A stretch of 64,000 nt of DNA from PALSA-1296 sp038210275 (GTDB taxonomy: Bacteria; Bacteroidota; Ignavibacteria; Palsa-1295): NCBI GenBank assembly GCA_038210275.1, contig JBBQWV010000004.1, forward strand, positions 1 through 64,000, read 5' to 3'. The notes under the pieces were generated by a model. It was not told where the DNA came from, searched no databases, and saw only the letters and a program-made list of their open reading frames with translations. The translations under genes were made by a program, and so were the position numbers. Positions 1-8,807 of this stretch are shown piece after piece (the first letter of the stretch is position 1; each line of letters begins with the position of its first letter).

Positions 1-322
1 CAGCATCTGACATTTCGATCTTCAAAAGCCAGCCTGCTGCGTATGGATCTTTATTCACGGTTTCCGGAGCGTCGTTGAGCGCTGAATTTACTTCCGTGAT
101 CTTGCCTGATACCGGTGAATAAATATCACTGACGGTTTTTACTGCTTCGATCGAGCCAACGGAGTCACCTGCTTTGACATCTTTGCCGGAATGCAGATCA
201 AGATAGATCACATCGCCAAGTTCGCCCTGAGCAAAATCAGTAATGCCGATAACGGCAGTGTTGCCTTCAACGCGAATCCATTCGTGCTCTTTGGTATAGG
301 TGAGGGTTTCTGGAAAATTCAT
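1..322 (-). CDS. gcvH: Glycine cleavage system H protein (partial, C-terminus off window)
   Basis: The reading frame starts with ATG at 322 and runs off the left edge, leaving about 107 residues. The product begins MNFPETLTYTKEHEWIRVEG, the typical H-protein N-terminus. It carries the lipoylation segment GSIEAVKTVSD, where K62 is the lipoyl-accepting lysine, followed by the DIYSPVSG strand. H protein shuttles the methylamine group between the P, T and L proteins during glycine cleavage in the cytoplasm. It lies 186 bp downstream of accC on the same strand, but a long inverted repeat separates them, so co-transcription is uncertain. No other gcv gene is visible. Confidence 0.95.
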   Translation of the reverse strand, partial: MNFPETLTYTKEHEWIRVEGNTAVIGITDFAQGELGDVIYLDLHSGKDVKAGDSVGSIEAVKTVSDIYSPVSGKITEVNSALNDAPETVNKDPYAAGWLLKIEMSDA

Positions 323-358
323 GGTGTTCTTATGTTTTTATAATTAAAATTTATTTTT

Positions 359-504
359 GTGTCATTGCGAGGAGGGCTTTAGCCTGACGAAGCAATCCCC
401 TGATATTATGTAGCAACTTAGAGTCTACCACGATTTAGGGGATTGCTTCGTCGTCGCGGAGTTTACACTGAGTGTAACGAATATGCGACTCCTCACAATG
501 ACAC
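359..504. repeat. Long inverted intergenic repeat, copy 1
   Basis: The outer arms GTGTCATTGCGAGGAG (359-374) and CTCCTCACAATGACAC (489-504) are near-perfect inverted copies. An inner pair, GACGAAGCAATCCCCT and AGGGGATTGCTTCGTC, nests inside. The central roughly 55 bp matches, in inverted orientation, the core of the element at 22631-22780 (shared words CCCCTAAATCGTGG and TCAGGGGATT). It carries no credible gene and lies between accC and gcvH. It belongs to a dispersed family in this window (see 18986, 22631, 31131 and 53074). Confidence 0.85.
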
Positions 505-508
505 TAAA

Positions 509-1852
509 TCACGATTTCTTCCATTCAAAAGTCTCCAAGAAGTGCGTATCGAAATCGCCGGCTCTGAAACGCTCGTCGCGCATCAGTGCTTTGTGGAAAG
601 GAATCGTTGTGTGAATACCTTCGATCACAAATTCTTCGAGTGCCGATTGCATTCTATCTATCGCTTCAGTGCGATCAGCGCCGAAGGCAATAAGTTTGCC
701 GACAAGTGAATCGTAATACGGCGGAATCGCATAGCCGCTATACGCATGCGAGTCTAATCTGATGCCATATCCACCGGGCGCGTGAAAACTTTTGATCATT
801 CCCGGTGACGGACGGAAATCGTGCTCTACATCTTCAGCATTAATGCGGCATTCGATGGCATGACCTTGCGGCTTGCGTGGCTTCTTCGAAATTTTTCCGC
901 CGCTTGCAACATGAAGCTGCTGCTTGATAAGATCAAGTCCGATCACTTGTTCGGTTACGCAATGCTCAACTTGGATGCGCGTATTCATTTCCATAAAATA
1001 GAAATTGCTCTCGGCATCAAGTAAAAATTCTATTGTCCCTGCGCCAACATAGCCAACACTTGCAGCACCTTTGACAGCGGCATCACCCATCTTCTGACGC
1101 AATGCTTCAGTAACAACCGGTGAAGGAGATTCTTCGACAAGTTTTTGGTGGCGGCGCTGAATAGAACACTCACGCTCATTATAATGCACGACCGTGCCGT
1201 GCTGATCACCGAAAACTTGAATCTCGATGTGGCGAGGCTTTCCAACATAACGCTCTATATATACTGCGCCATTTCCGAATGCAACAACAGCTTCTGTTTG
1301 TGCCATCTGCACATTGACTGCAAGATCTTCTTCTTTGGTGACAACGCGCATTCCGCGTCCGCCGCCACCAGCGACAGCTTTGATGATGACCGGAAATCCA
1401 ATCGCTTTTGCAACATCCATCGCCTCATCAAGCGATTCAACGACACCATCTGTCCCTGGGACAACCGGCACGCCTGCTTTTTTCATCGTCTCTTTTGCGC
1501 GGGCTTTATCACCCATTGCCTGAATCATGTCAGGCGTAGGACCGATGAATGTAAATCCCGATGCCGTACAAATATCAGCGAACTCGGCATTCTCAGCCAG
1601 GAATCCATACCCCGGATGAATTGCTTCGACGTTTGTGAGATGTGCGGCGCTGATGATCTGCGGGATATTCAGGTAACTGAGCTTTCCAGCCGGCGGACCG
1701 ATGCACACAGCCTCATCTGCAAAACGAACATGAAGCGAATGCCTATCAGCTTCCGAAAAAACGGCAACCGTCTTCACGCCCATCTCGCGACAAGTGCGGA
1801 TGATACGAAGAGCGATTTCGCCACGATTGGCTATGAGAATTTTATTAAACAC
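509..1852 (-). CDS. accC: Acetyl-CoA carboxylase, biotin carboxylase subunit
   Basis: This 447-residue protein carboxylates the biotin on AccB using ATP and bicarbonate, the first half-reaction of malonyl-CoA synthesis. The N-terminal pre-ATP-grasp domain starts KILIANRGEIALRI. The ATP-grasp glycine loop GGGGRGM is at about 162-168. The active-site strand MEMNTRIQVEH is at about 287-297, so the catalytic Glu, Asn and Arg are all present. Length matches the family (about 450). The start is GTG at 1852; the family N-terminus begins exactly there. It is the last member of efp-accB-small secreted protein-accC, 11 bp after the preceding stop. Confidence 0.97.
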   Translation of the reverse strand: MFNKILIANRGEIALRIIRTCREMGVKTVAVFSEADRHSLHVRFADEAVCIGPPAGKLSYLNIPQIISAAHLTNVEAIHPGYGFLAENAEFADICTASGFTFIGPTPDMIQAMGDKARAKETMKKAGVPVVPGTDGVVESLDEAMDVAKAIGFPVIIKAVAGGGGRGMRVVTKEEDLAVNVQMAQTEAVVAFGNGAVYIERYVGKPRHIEIQVFGDQHGTVVHYNERECSIQRRHQKLVEESPSPVVTEALRQKMGDAAVKGAASVGYVGAGTIEFLLDAESNFYFMEMNTRIQVEHCVTEQVIGLDLIKQQLHVASGGKISKKPRKPQGHAIECRINAEDVEHDFRPSPGMIKSFHAPGGYGIRLDSHAYSGYAIPPYYDSLVGKLIAFGADRTEAIDRMQSALEEFVIEGIHTTIPFHKALMRDERFRAGDFDTHFLETFEWKKS

Positions 1853-1863
1853 TTCAGAATTTC

Positions 1864-2364
1864 TTATTTTTCATTGCAAGCGAAACCCCATTCGTTACCC
1901 TGTCGTTGAAAAGTATACGAGCCAACTTTATCTTCCCATTTCCATTGTTCTACTTTACCACACTTGGTAGAAAAAGGAATATGATGAGGCTTGCCAAATT
2001 TCTTTTTTAATTCATTCAAGGCTAATTTTCTCTCCCCCTTAGAAAATTTTTCATTGTACTCTACACTATCGCCTGGATAAATTCCGGGAAAAACAACTAT
2101 TATATCTGCAACGCGATCTAATGAATCGATTTCCATATCGAGGGAAGCAAACTTACCCCATCTCTGAAAAGATCGATGCGATAGACGAAGTGCTTTTGGG
2201 TATCCTGAGCTATGCGTGTCTATAATAATCTTGAAATCGGGATCGATAGTCTTCATATATGAGGATGCTTCGTTCATACTCTTTCCCAGAAGTTCTTCCT
2301 GAGCAAACGATTGCCCGAAAAATCCAACAAGACTAAAAGCTATGAAAAGCAAGCGAAACTTCAT
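1864..2364 (-). CDS. Small secreted protein of unknown function between accB and accC
   Basis: The product is 166 residues with a clear signal peptide (MKFRLLFIAFSLVGFFGQSFAQ, cleavage likely after FAQ). I do not recognise a family. The mature part is charged, with two cysteines near the C-terminus (TKCGKVEQWKWEDK and GFACNEK) that could form a disulfide. The pattern of short strands with a KKKFGKPHHIPF segment suggests a small periplasmic alpha/beta domain. Its ATG overlaps the accB stop in an ATGA arrangement, which implies translational coupling. Placing an exported protein between two cytoplasmic fatty-acid-synthesis subunits is unusual. Confidence 0.8.
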   Translation of the reverse strand: MKFRLLFIAFSLVGFFGQSFAQEELLGKSMNEASSYMKTIDPDFKIIIDTHSSGYPKALRLSHRSFQRWGKFASLDMEIDSLDRVADIIVVFPGIYPGDSVEYNEKFSKGERKLALNELKKKFGKPHHIPFSTKCGKVEQWKWEDKVGSYTFQRQGNEWGFACNEK

Positions 2365-2834
2365 GCCTTTTCAAGAATAAATAGCGTTTGCCCGTATTCA
2401 ACAGGCTGCCCATCTTCAACGCAGATCTTGATGATCTTCCCGGCTGCATCGCTTTCGATTTCGTTCATCAATTTCATTGCTTCGACGATGCAGAGCGTTG
2501 CGCCGACCTCGACATTTTGTCCGATTTGCACATACGAATCAGCATCCGGCGAAGGTGCGCGGTACAGTGTACCAACGATCGGGGATTTTACTTCGTGAGT
2601 ATTGGCAGAGAGTGCAGGCGCTCCGCCACTGGCGGCGGCTGGGACGGCTTGCGCTGCGGGTGCAGTCGGCGGCGGACCGTACGCATATTGCGGCGGCATT
2701 GCATACTGCATTTGTGCTGCAGGCTCTTTTTGGCGCGCTAATCTGATCTGCGCCCCTTCTTCTTCGATCTCTAGCTCCGTGAGAGTGCTGTCATCGAAGA
2801 GTCGTAAAACTTTCTCTAAATATGTTAAGTCCAT
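2361..2834 (-). CDS. accB: Acetyl-CoA carboxylase biotin carboxyl carrier protein
   Basis: This 157-residue BCCP has an N-terminal helical region, an Ala/Pro-rich linker (about 37-78) and a C-terminal biotinyl domain. The biotinylation motif is EAMKLMNE with K121 as the modified lysine, preceded by the conserved KSPIVGTLYRAPSPDA strand. A good Shine-Dalgarno (AAAGGAG) sits about 7 bases before the ATG at 2834. It delivers carboxybiotin from AccC to the carboxyltransferase. It follows efp by 33 bp and overlaps the next gene by 4 bp, so efp-accB-small protein-accC is probably one operon. Confidence 0.97.
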   Translation of the reverse strand: MDLTYLEKVLRLFDDSTLTELEIEEEGAQIRLARQKEPAAQMQYAMPPQYAYGPPPTAPAAQAVPAAASGGAPALSANTHEVKSPIVGTLYRAPSPDADSYVQIGQNVEVGATLCIVEAMKLMNEIESDAAGKIIKICVEDGQPVEYGQTLFILEKA

Positions 2835-2867
2835 AGTGGCTCCTTTAATTAAGTGAGAGAAGAGAAA

Positions 2868-3434
2868 TTATTTCTTCACACGCTCCATGTACTGACCTGT
2901 GCGCGTATCGACTTTTACCATATCACCTTCATTTAAGAAAAGCGGTACGTTTACCATCGCTCCCGTCTCAAGCTTCGCAGGCTTCGTGCCTCCAGTTGCG
3001 GTATCACCTTTCATGCCGGGATCTGTTTCGATGATGGTGAGATTCACTGCAGGTGGTACTTCGACAGCAACGATCGTGCCATCTTCAGCAAAAATAATAT
3101 CGACGTTATCAGATTCGCGAATAAATTTGGCAACATCACCCACTGCCACCGCTGATACATTGATCTGCTCGTAGTTTTCGTTATCCATAAAAACGAAATC
3201 GTTGCCGTCCTTATAGAGATATTGAAAAGTCTTTTTTTCCATGCGGATCATCTCGACTTCTTCGCCAGATCGGTAGCGCATTTCTTTCAAATTTCCGGTG
3301 CGAAGCGAGCGCAATTTTGCCTGCACAAAAGCGCGCAAATTGCCGGGTGTCCGGTGCTCATATTCTTCAATTCTATAAAGTTCGCCGTTCATCTTGAGCA
3401 CGGCGCCATTGCGAAAATCGTTCGTAGAAGCCAT
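2868..3434 (-). CDS. efp: Elongation factor P
   Basis: This 188-residue, three-domain EF-P relieves ribosome stalling at polyproline stretches. The N-terminal KOW-like domain (1-65), the OB domain (about 66-128) and the C-terminal domain ending GDMVKVDTRTGQYMERVKK are all present. The loop that inserts into the peptidyl transferase centre reads HRTPGNLRAF. The position usually held by the modified Lys or Arg is N32 here, so standard lysylation or rhamnosylation would be impossible at that site. ATG at 3434. It heads the acc operon, as is common in many bacteria. The window also encodes a polyproline protein (11960-13978). Confidence 0.97.
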   Translation of the reverse strand: MASTNDFRNGAVLKMNGELYRIEEYEHRTPGNLRAFVQAKLRSLRTGNLKEMRYRSGEEVEMIRMEKKTFQYLYKDGNDFVFMDNENYEQINVSAVAVGDVAKFIRESDNVDIIFAEDGTIVAVEVPPAVNLTIIETDPGMKGDTATGGTKPAKLETGAMVNVPLFLNEGDMVKVDTRTGQYMERVKK

Positions 3435-3473
3435 ATAATGAGTATTTAAGTAGTATTTCGAGCTTTAGACTTG

Positions 3474-3481
3474 CAAAATTA
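3474..3481 (-). promoter_or_regulatory. Candidate -7 element upstream of efp
   Basis: Read on the minus strand this is TAATTTTG, matching the Bacteroidota -7 consensus TAnnTTTG, 40 bases before the efp ATG. No convincing -33 TTTG was found at the expected spacing, so the call rests on the -7 box and its position. Confidence 0.4.
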
Positions 3482-3546
3482 CGGAAGATTAACCCCTTTT
3501 CGGGAAATTCCGCTAATAATAGAACCGTGCTAACACCAAATCGGAC

Positions 3547-5265
3547 TTAATTCTTCCTGATAACAACAAATTTTCCACCGTCCCGATGACCGTCAACATA
3601 GACCGAATAATAGTAAACTCCACTCGGCACGATTCTGCCTAAATCGTCCCGCCCGTCCCATTCGACATACCACGACCCGCCGAAGGGATCTGAGGCAAGC
3701 GTCTGAAGTTTCGGATCGGTTGACCGTTCGTAATGTCGGATGAGCGTATTGCCGGCAGAATAAATATTCAGATCAACCGTGCTTGGCTGAGAGGAATTTG
3801 TGGCGGCAAGAATATTGAGAACAGCTTGATTGTCTGATGAAGATATGACAAAAGGTTGAGGGAAAATTTTTGTAGCAACAAGAGTCGGCAAACTGATCGT
3901 ATCGCAGAATGTTTCGGGAAGTAATTGATAAGTGGTCTCAAAGCTCAAAGGACTTTTACTTGTAACCGTTGCATTCGCTTGGAACGAGCGATCTGTAGAA
4001 CGCGAAATAACGATGACCGATGTATCTTTTCCATACCCGCAAAGAAAAATATGAAGTGATGTCGGGTATGCAAGGAAAGATCTTGCAACATTCGGCTCAA
4101 TGATCGTGTCTTGGATCTCATCAACATTAAATTTTCTGGCATCGGGAAAAGGACTTGTCCCCTGGAAATTTCTTCCCGTATAATAGATCGCCGTTCCAAA
4201 TCTTTCATACTCCGTACAAAAATTTGTTCCGTGCTGAGTTAAAATGCTATCAAAGCAAAAAAGATAATCCGGAAGCTTTGTCGCATAAAAATCCCAAACA
4301 TCTTTTAAAATTTCGTCCCCATATTTTTGAGAAAGATACTGCATCCAAACGCATTGCCCGTAATATCCTATATTATCGATGGAATCGAAAGGCTTATCTA
4401 AATGAAGAGTATAGGACGGGATGTATTGTAAATAATCCGGTACCCAGGGAGTGCTTCGCATCTCCATCCAGACAGCCATCATTTCGCGAAAGGCTACATC
4501 TTTATCGTTCGTGCCATAACTTCCATTCTGAATAACATGATGAAATTCATGAAAAACGGTAATCCGGGCTGCAGGCAATCCCAGTGTTGCGTAGCCTGAT
4601 TCGAAACTATTATCAATGGTAATATATGAGAGATATCTCTTCAGACCTGAAGGCGAGGACGAGAGAGCATTTCCAAAAGGAGTGGTCACTCCATAAAATC
4701 CTGCACCAAGATGTTGAAGCTCGATATGCCAAGTAGAATCTGCAAAGGAGTATGGAGGTTTGGGGTAACCAAGTTCAACTACTTCTAATTGGTATGCTTC
4801 ATCAGCAAAATGAGCAATACTATCTACATACTCAGACGTTGCAGCATTCGAGCCGGACTTATCGTAATAGATCGTGAATCTACCGGACGGAGATTTAACT
4901 GAATCGCTTAAGGACTGAGTCGAAAAAATTACCGCTTGTCTTAAATTTTTGCTAATGATTTGAATGTTATGCGCTTCATTCGCCAGCTCTGTTCCGCACT
5001 TTCCGTAATGATTCGGCATCATCGGCAATGATCTAAACAATCCTTTCATTTGCCCGTATAACAGAAGAACAGAATCTTCATGGGCAAGAGGCAAACCATA
5101 TCGTACCAGTAATTCGTATTCGGAAATGCCTTGAGCTTGGGAAGCTAAGGGGACGGATTTTTGACCTAGTGCAACGGAAGAAGAACCTTCTATCAGCAAC
5201 ACTGCCGCACAAGTTAAGAAGTAACGTTGAAGAATGAATACTAAACGAACTACGCCTCTCTGCAC
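3547..5265 (-). CDS. Secreted putative zinc metalloprotease with T9SS/FlgD-like C-terminal domain
   Basis: This 572-residue exported protein has a hydrophobic signal segment around residues 12-34. The mature part contains HEFHH (239-243), fitting the HExxH zinc-protease motif, within a region on crumbling-age 'HEFHHVIQNG' context seen in MXAN_6640-type putative metallopeptidases. The C-terminal roughly 90 residues (WYVEWDGRDDLGRIVPSGVY then SVYVDGHRDGGKFVVIRKN) form the FlgD-Ig-like T9SS sorting domain. The product is therefore probably delivered to the cell surface. The start is GTG at 5265; the next in-frame ATG would delete the signal peptide. It is divergent from clpC. Substrate is unknown. 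Confidence 0.8.
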   Translation of the reverse strand: MQRGVVRLVFILQRYFLTCAAVLLIEGSSSVALGQKSVPLASQAQGISEYELLVRYGLPLAHEDSVLLLYGQMKGLFRSLPMMPNHYGKCGTELANEAHNIQIISKNLRQAVIFSTQSLSDSVKSPSGRFTIYYDKSGSNAATSEYVDSIAHFADEAYQLEVVELGYPKPPYSFADSTWHIELQHLGAGFYGVTTPFGNALSSSPSGLKRYLSYITIDNSFESGYATLGLPAARITVFHEFHHVIQNGSYGTNDKDVAFREMMAVWMEMRSTPWVPDYLQYIPSYTLHLDKPFDSIDNIGYYGQCVWMQYLSQKYGDEILKDVWDFYATKLPDYLFCFDSILTQHGTNFCTEYERFGTAIYYTGRNFQGTSPFPDARKFNVDEIQDTIIEPNVARSFLAYPTSLHIFLCGYGKDTSVIVISRSTDRSFQANATVTSKSPLSFETTYQLLPETFCDTISLPTLVATKIFPQPFVISSSDNQAVLNILAATNSSQPSTVDLNIYSAGNTLIRHYERSTDPKLQTLASDPFGGSWYVEWDGRDDLGRIVPSGVYYYSVYVDGHRDGGKFVVIRKN

Positions 5266-5382
5266 TCTGTTTAATTATATAAGCTTTAGATGAATACAAA
5301 CTCATATTCGTTTGTGAAACAAACATGGGTGAAGTTTCGTCATTAATAAGTACAAGATTGTTAATTTGTTACACCAAAAGGT

Positions 5383-7962
5383 ATGGCACAAGAAGGAAAT
5401 TTTTCAAACAGAGTTCAAGATGTCATCCGTCTTTCGCGTGAAGAAGCGATTCGCTTAGGGCATGATTACATCGGCACGGAGCATTTGCTCCTGGGCATCA
5501 TTCGCGAAGGCGAAGGGATTGCCGTCAAGATCCTCCGAAATCTCGGAGTCGATCTCTATAAAATTAAGAAGGCTATCGAAGATACCGTACGCTCCGGTGG
5601 AGCGACACTGACGATCGGCAATATTCCGCTTACCAAACAAGCGGAAAAAGTGCTGAAGATCACCTATCTCGAAGCGAAGCTGTATAAAAGTGAAGTGATC
5701 GGCACTGAGCATTTACTTCTTTCGCTGCTTCGCGATGAAGATAATATCGCTGCTCAGATCCTCAATCAATTTAATTGCACCTACGACGGAATCCGTGCCG
5801 AGCTTGATAATATTATTTCAGGCAGAGCAACACCGGCACCGAAGCAGGCTGCTGCCGGAGAGAAAAAGCACGAGAAAACAAAAACGCCAGTGCTCGATAA
5901 TTTCGGACGCGACTTAACAAAGTATGCAGCCGAGGATAAACTCGACCCGATTGTTGGAAGAGAAAAAGAAATTCAGCGCGTTGCACAAATTCTTTCTCGT
6001 CGCAAAAAGAATAATCCTGTGCTTATCGGCGAACCGGGTGTTGGCAAAACTGCTATTGCTGAAGGACTGGCTCTCCGCATCGTGCAGAAAAAAGTACCTC
6101 GCGTCTTATTTGATAAGCGGGTTGTTACCCTCGATCTTGCTGCACTTGTTGCCGGTACAAAATACCGTGGACAATTTGAAGAGCGCATGAAAGCCGTGAT
6201 GAACGAGCTTGAAAAAGCGAAGGACGTTATTTTATTTATTGATGAGCTTCATACTATAGTCGGCGCAGGCGGCGCATCGGGTTCGCTCGATGCTTCCAAT
6301 ATGTTCAAACCGGCTCTTGCTCGCGGCGACATTCAGTGCATCGGAGCAACGACGCTTGATGAGTATCGTCAGTTCATCGAAAAAGATGGAGCACTTGATC
6401 GCAGATTTCAAAAAATCCTCGTCGAGCCGCCTTCAGTTGATGAAGCCATTCAGATCCTGAAAAATATTGCTCTGAAATATGAAGAGCATCATAGCGTACG
6501 CTATTCAGAAAAATCAATAGAGGCTGCAGTAAAGCTGAGCGACCGTTATATCACTGACCGTTACTTGCCGGATAAAGCTATTGACGTAATGGACGAAGCA
6601 GGTTCGCGCGTTCATTTGGCAAATGTTCATGCTCCAAAATCTGTCGAAGATCTTGAGAAAAAGATCGAGGAGATCAAGGTACAGAAAAATCTTGTCGTCA
6701 AAACGCAAAACTTCGAAGAGGCTGCACGTCTTCGTGATCTTGAAAAGAAAAACCAGCAAGACCTTGAATCCGCCATCAACGCATGGGAAGATGAAATGGG
6801 TACGCAGGTCTATGACGTCACCGAAGATGATATCGCCGACGTCGTCGCAATGATGACAGGAATTCCTGTTAACAAAGTTGCACAAAGCGAAAGCATTAAG
6901 CTTCTGAAGATGAGTGAAGCATTGCAAGGTGTGATCGTTGGTCAGGAAGAAGCTATTGATAAACTTACGAAAGCAATTCGCAGAACTCGTGCAGGATTGA
7001 AAGATCCGGCACGTCCGATCGGAAGTTTCATTTTCTTAGGACCTACAGGCGTAGGAAAAACGGAGCTTGCAAAAGCGCTTGCCCGTTATCTTTTCGATGC
7101 TGATGATGCGCTGATCCGCATTGATATGTCGGAGTATATGGAGAAGTTTTCCGTATCGCGTCTTGTCGGCGCACCTCCGGGATACGTCGGTTATGAAGAA
7201 GGTGGTCAACTTACGGAGAAAGTCCGTCGCAAGCCATATTCCGTTGTCTTGCTTGATGAGATCGAGAAAGCGCATCCGGATGTCTTCAATATCTTGCTAC
7301 AAGTGTTGGATGACGGACAGCTTACCGATTCGCTCGGGCGTAAAGTTGATTTCAAAAATACGATCATCATTATGACTTCGAATGTCGGTACACGCGACAT
7401 CAAGAAGCAGCCACGCATCGGCTTTGGCGAATCTGCCTCGGCTGATGAGCATGGCAAGATGAGAGATCAGATCGATGAGTCAATGAAACGTCTCTTCAAT
7501 CCTGAATTTTTGAATCGCGTTGATGAGACTATCGTCTTCCGTTCGCTGACAAAAGAAGATATTGTACAGATCATTCAGATCTCGCTCAAGAAACTTCTTG
7601 CACGTGTCGAGCAGATGGGTGTGAAGGTCGAATTATCACAGACGGCGTTGGCGTTCGTTGCTGATAAAGGCTTCGATAAACAATATGGCGCACGTCCGCT
7701 ACGAAGAGCGATGCAGAAATATATTGAAGATCCGATCGCTGAAGAGATATTGAAAGGCTCCGTCAAAGAAGGCTCACTTGTCAAAGTTGACGTTGCCGCC
7801 AACGATGTCGAGCTGCTGTTCCAGATCGAAACGCAAGGCGAAACCAGCACAACCACCGTTCATCATGCCACCATAGAAGATGTGATGAAAGAAGCTGGCA
7901 TCACCCACACCGAAGACGTAGAAGATGAAGGCATCGATTCGGTAAGTGAGGGGAAAAAGTAA
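5383..7962 (+). CDS. clpC: ATP-dependent Clp protease ATP-binding subunit ClpC
   Basis: This 859-residue Hsp100 unfoldase feeds substrates to ClpP. It has two N-terminal Clp-N repeats (about 1-145) and a first AAA+ module with Walker A GEPGVGKT and Walker B LFIDELHT. A UvrB/C-type motif follows in the middle domain (NFEEAARLRDLEKKNQ), which distinguishes ClpC from ClpB and ClpA. The second AAA+ module has Walker A GPTGVGKT and Walker B LLDEIEKAHPD, followed by a D2-small domain (FNPEFLNRVDE). The acidic C-terminal tail is family-typical. ATG at 5383. It is a single gene ending in a strong terminator. No mcsA or mcsB neighbours are present. Confidence 0.98.
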   Translation: MAQEGNFSNRVQDVIRLSREEAIRLGHDYIGTEHLLLGIIREGEGIAVKILRNLGVDLYKIKKAIEDTVRSGGATLTIGNIPLTKQAEKVLKITYLEAKLYKSEVIGTEHLLLSLLRDEDNIAAQILNQFNCTYDGIRAELDNIISGRATPAPKQAAAGEKKHEKTKTPVLDNFGRDLTKYAAEDKLDPIVGREKEIQRVAQILSRRKKNNPVLIGEPGVGKTAIAEGLALRIVQKKVPRVLFDKRVVTLDLAALVAGTKYRGQFEERMKAVMNELEKAKDVILFIDELHTIVGAGGASGSLDASNMFKPALARGDIQCIGATTLDEYRQFIEKDGALDRRFQKILVEPPSVDEAIQILKNIALKYEEHHSVRYSEKSIEAAVKLSDRYITDRYLPDKAIDVMDEAGSRVHLANVHAPKSVEDLEKKIEEIKVQKNLVVKTQNFEEAARLRDLEKKNQQDLESAINAWEDEMGTQVYDVTEDDIADVVAMMTGIPVNKVAQSESIKLLKMSEALQGVIVGQEEAIDKLTKAIRRTRAGLKDPARPIGSFIFLGPTGVGKTELAKALARYLFDADDALIRIDMSEYMEKFSVSRLVGAPPGYVGYEEGGQLTEKVRRKPYSVVLLDEIEKAHPDVFNILLQVLDDGQLTDSLGRKVDFKNTIIIMTSNVGTRDIKKQPRIGFGESASADEHGKMRDQIDESMKRLFNPEFLNRVDETIVFRSLTKEDIVQIIQISLKKLLARVEQMGVKVELSQTALAFVADKGFDKQYGARPLRRAMQKYIEDPIAEEILKGSVKEGSLVKVDVAANDVELLFQIETQGETSTTTVHHATIEDVMKEAGITHTEDVEDEGIDSVSEGKK

Positions 7963-7983
7963 ACTCTAATTCATTGTCAAATG

Positions 7984-8018
7984 AAAAGCCGCAGATTATT
8001 AATCTGCGGCTTTTTTTT
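7984..8018. terminator. Bidirectional intrinsic terminator between clpC and the SDR gene
   Basis: A perfect 10-bp stem, GCCGCAGATT (7988-7997) and AATCTGCGGC (8001-8010), with a 3-base loop. It is flanked by AAAA on the left and eight T on the right. It therefore works for clpC on the plus strand and plausibly for the convergent SDR gene on the minus strand. Confidence 0.95.
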
Positions 8019-8029
8019 CTCATCAAGGT

Positions 8030-8803
8030 TCAAATAGTCCTGTGCACTACTGCAGCGCTTGCCTGTGCTGTAGGAAAAATAATGATCTCAGCGACCTGGA
8101 CATGATCGGGACGCGATGCTGACCAGACGATTGCATCGGCGACATCTTCGGGGCTGAGGGCTTTGAGATTCTTATAAACTTGTGCCGCTTTTTCTTCGTC
8201 GCCATGAAAGCGGACTTTAGAGAATTCCGTTTCGACTAAGCCGGGATCAATCGTCGTAACGCGAAGCGGCGTATCAACTAAATCCATCCGCAAACCTTTG
8301 GTGATAGCATCCACTGCGTGTTTGGAGGCAGCATACACATTGCCTTTGGGATAGACTTCATGTCCGGCGATTGAGCCGATATTGATGATATGCCCCTTGC
8401 CGCGGATCAACATACCCGGCACAATTTCGCGAGTGATGTAGAGTAAGCCCTTAACATTCGTATCAATCATCTCTTCCCAATCTTCGAGCAATCCGTCCTG
8501 AAGCTTGTCAAGTCCGCGCGAAAGTCCCGCATTATTGACAAGAATGTCGATCATCCGCCATTCTTCAGGCAACGAAGTAAGCGAGTGATGCACGGCTTTT
8601 TGATCGCGAACGTCAAGCTGAAAAATGTGAATATCAATTTCAGGAAACTGCGAATGAATTTCATTCTTCAATTCTTCGAGCCGCTCCATTCGCCTCGCAC
8701 AAAGAAGAAGGTCGCACCCGGACTTTGCAAAAGCAAATGCCGTTGCGCGTCCGATACCGCTTGATGCTCCAGTGATGAAAACGGTTTGGGATTTTAAACT
8801 CAT
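8030..8803 (-). CDS. Short-chain dehydrogenase/reductase (YdfG-like)
   Basis: This 257-residue classical SDR has a Rossmann nucleotide-binding motif TGASSGIG at 11-18. An Arg-containing strand (LCARRMERL) points to NADP preference. The structural motif NNAG lies near residue 90, and the catalytic Ser and Tyr-x-x-x-Lys are in INIGSIAG and VYAASKHA. Closest in style are the NADP-dependent 3-hydroxy acid/serine dehydrogenases (YdfG type), but substrate cannot be read from sequence. It lies 4 bp after the GH44 gene stop region on the same strand and shares a bidirectional terminator with clpC. Confidence 0.9.
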   Translation of the reverse strand: MSLKSQTVFITGASSGIGRATAFAFAKSGCDLLLCARRMERLEELKNEIHSQFPEIDIHIFQLDVRDQKAVHHSLTSLPEEWRMIDILVNNAGLSRGLDKLQDGLLEDWEEMIDTNVKGLLYITREIVPGMLIRGKGHIINIGSIAGHEVYPKGNVYAASKHAVDAITKGLRMDLVDTPLRVTTIDPGLVETEFSKVRFHGDEEKAAQVYKNLKALSPEDVADAIVWSASRPDHVQVAEIIIFPTAQASAAVVHRTI

Positions 8804-8807
8804 CGGG

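Noticed and set aside
1145..1909. 254-residue plus-strand frame opposite accC
   Set aside because: Shadow of the accC coding sequence; Cys/His-rich composition typical of antisense frames.
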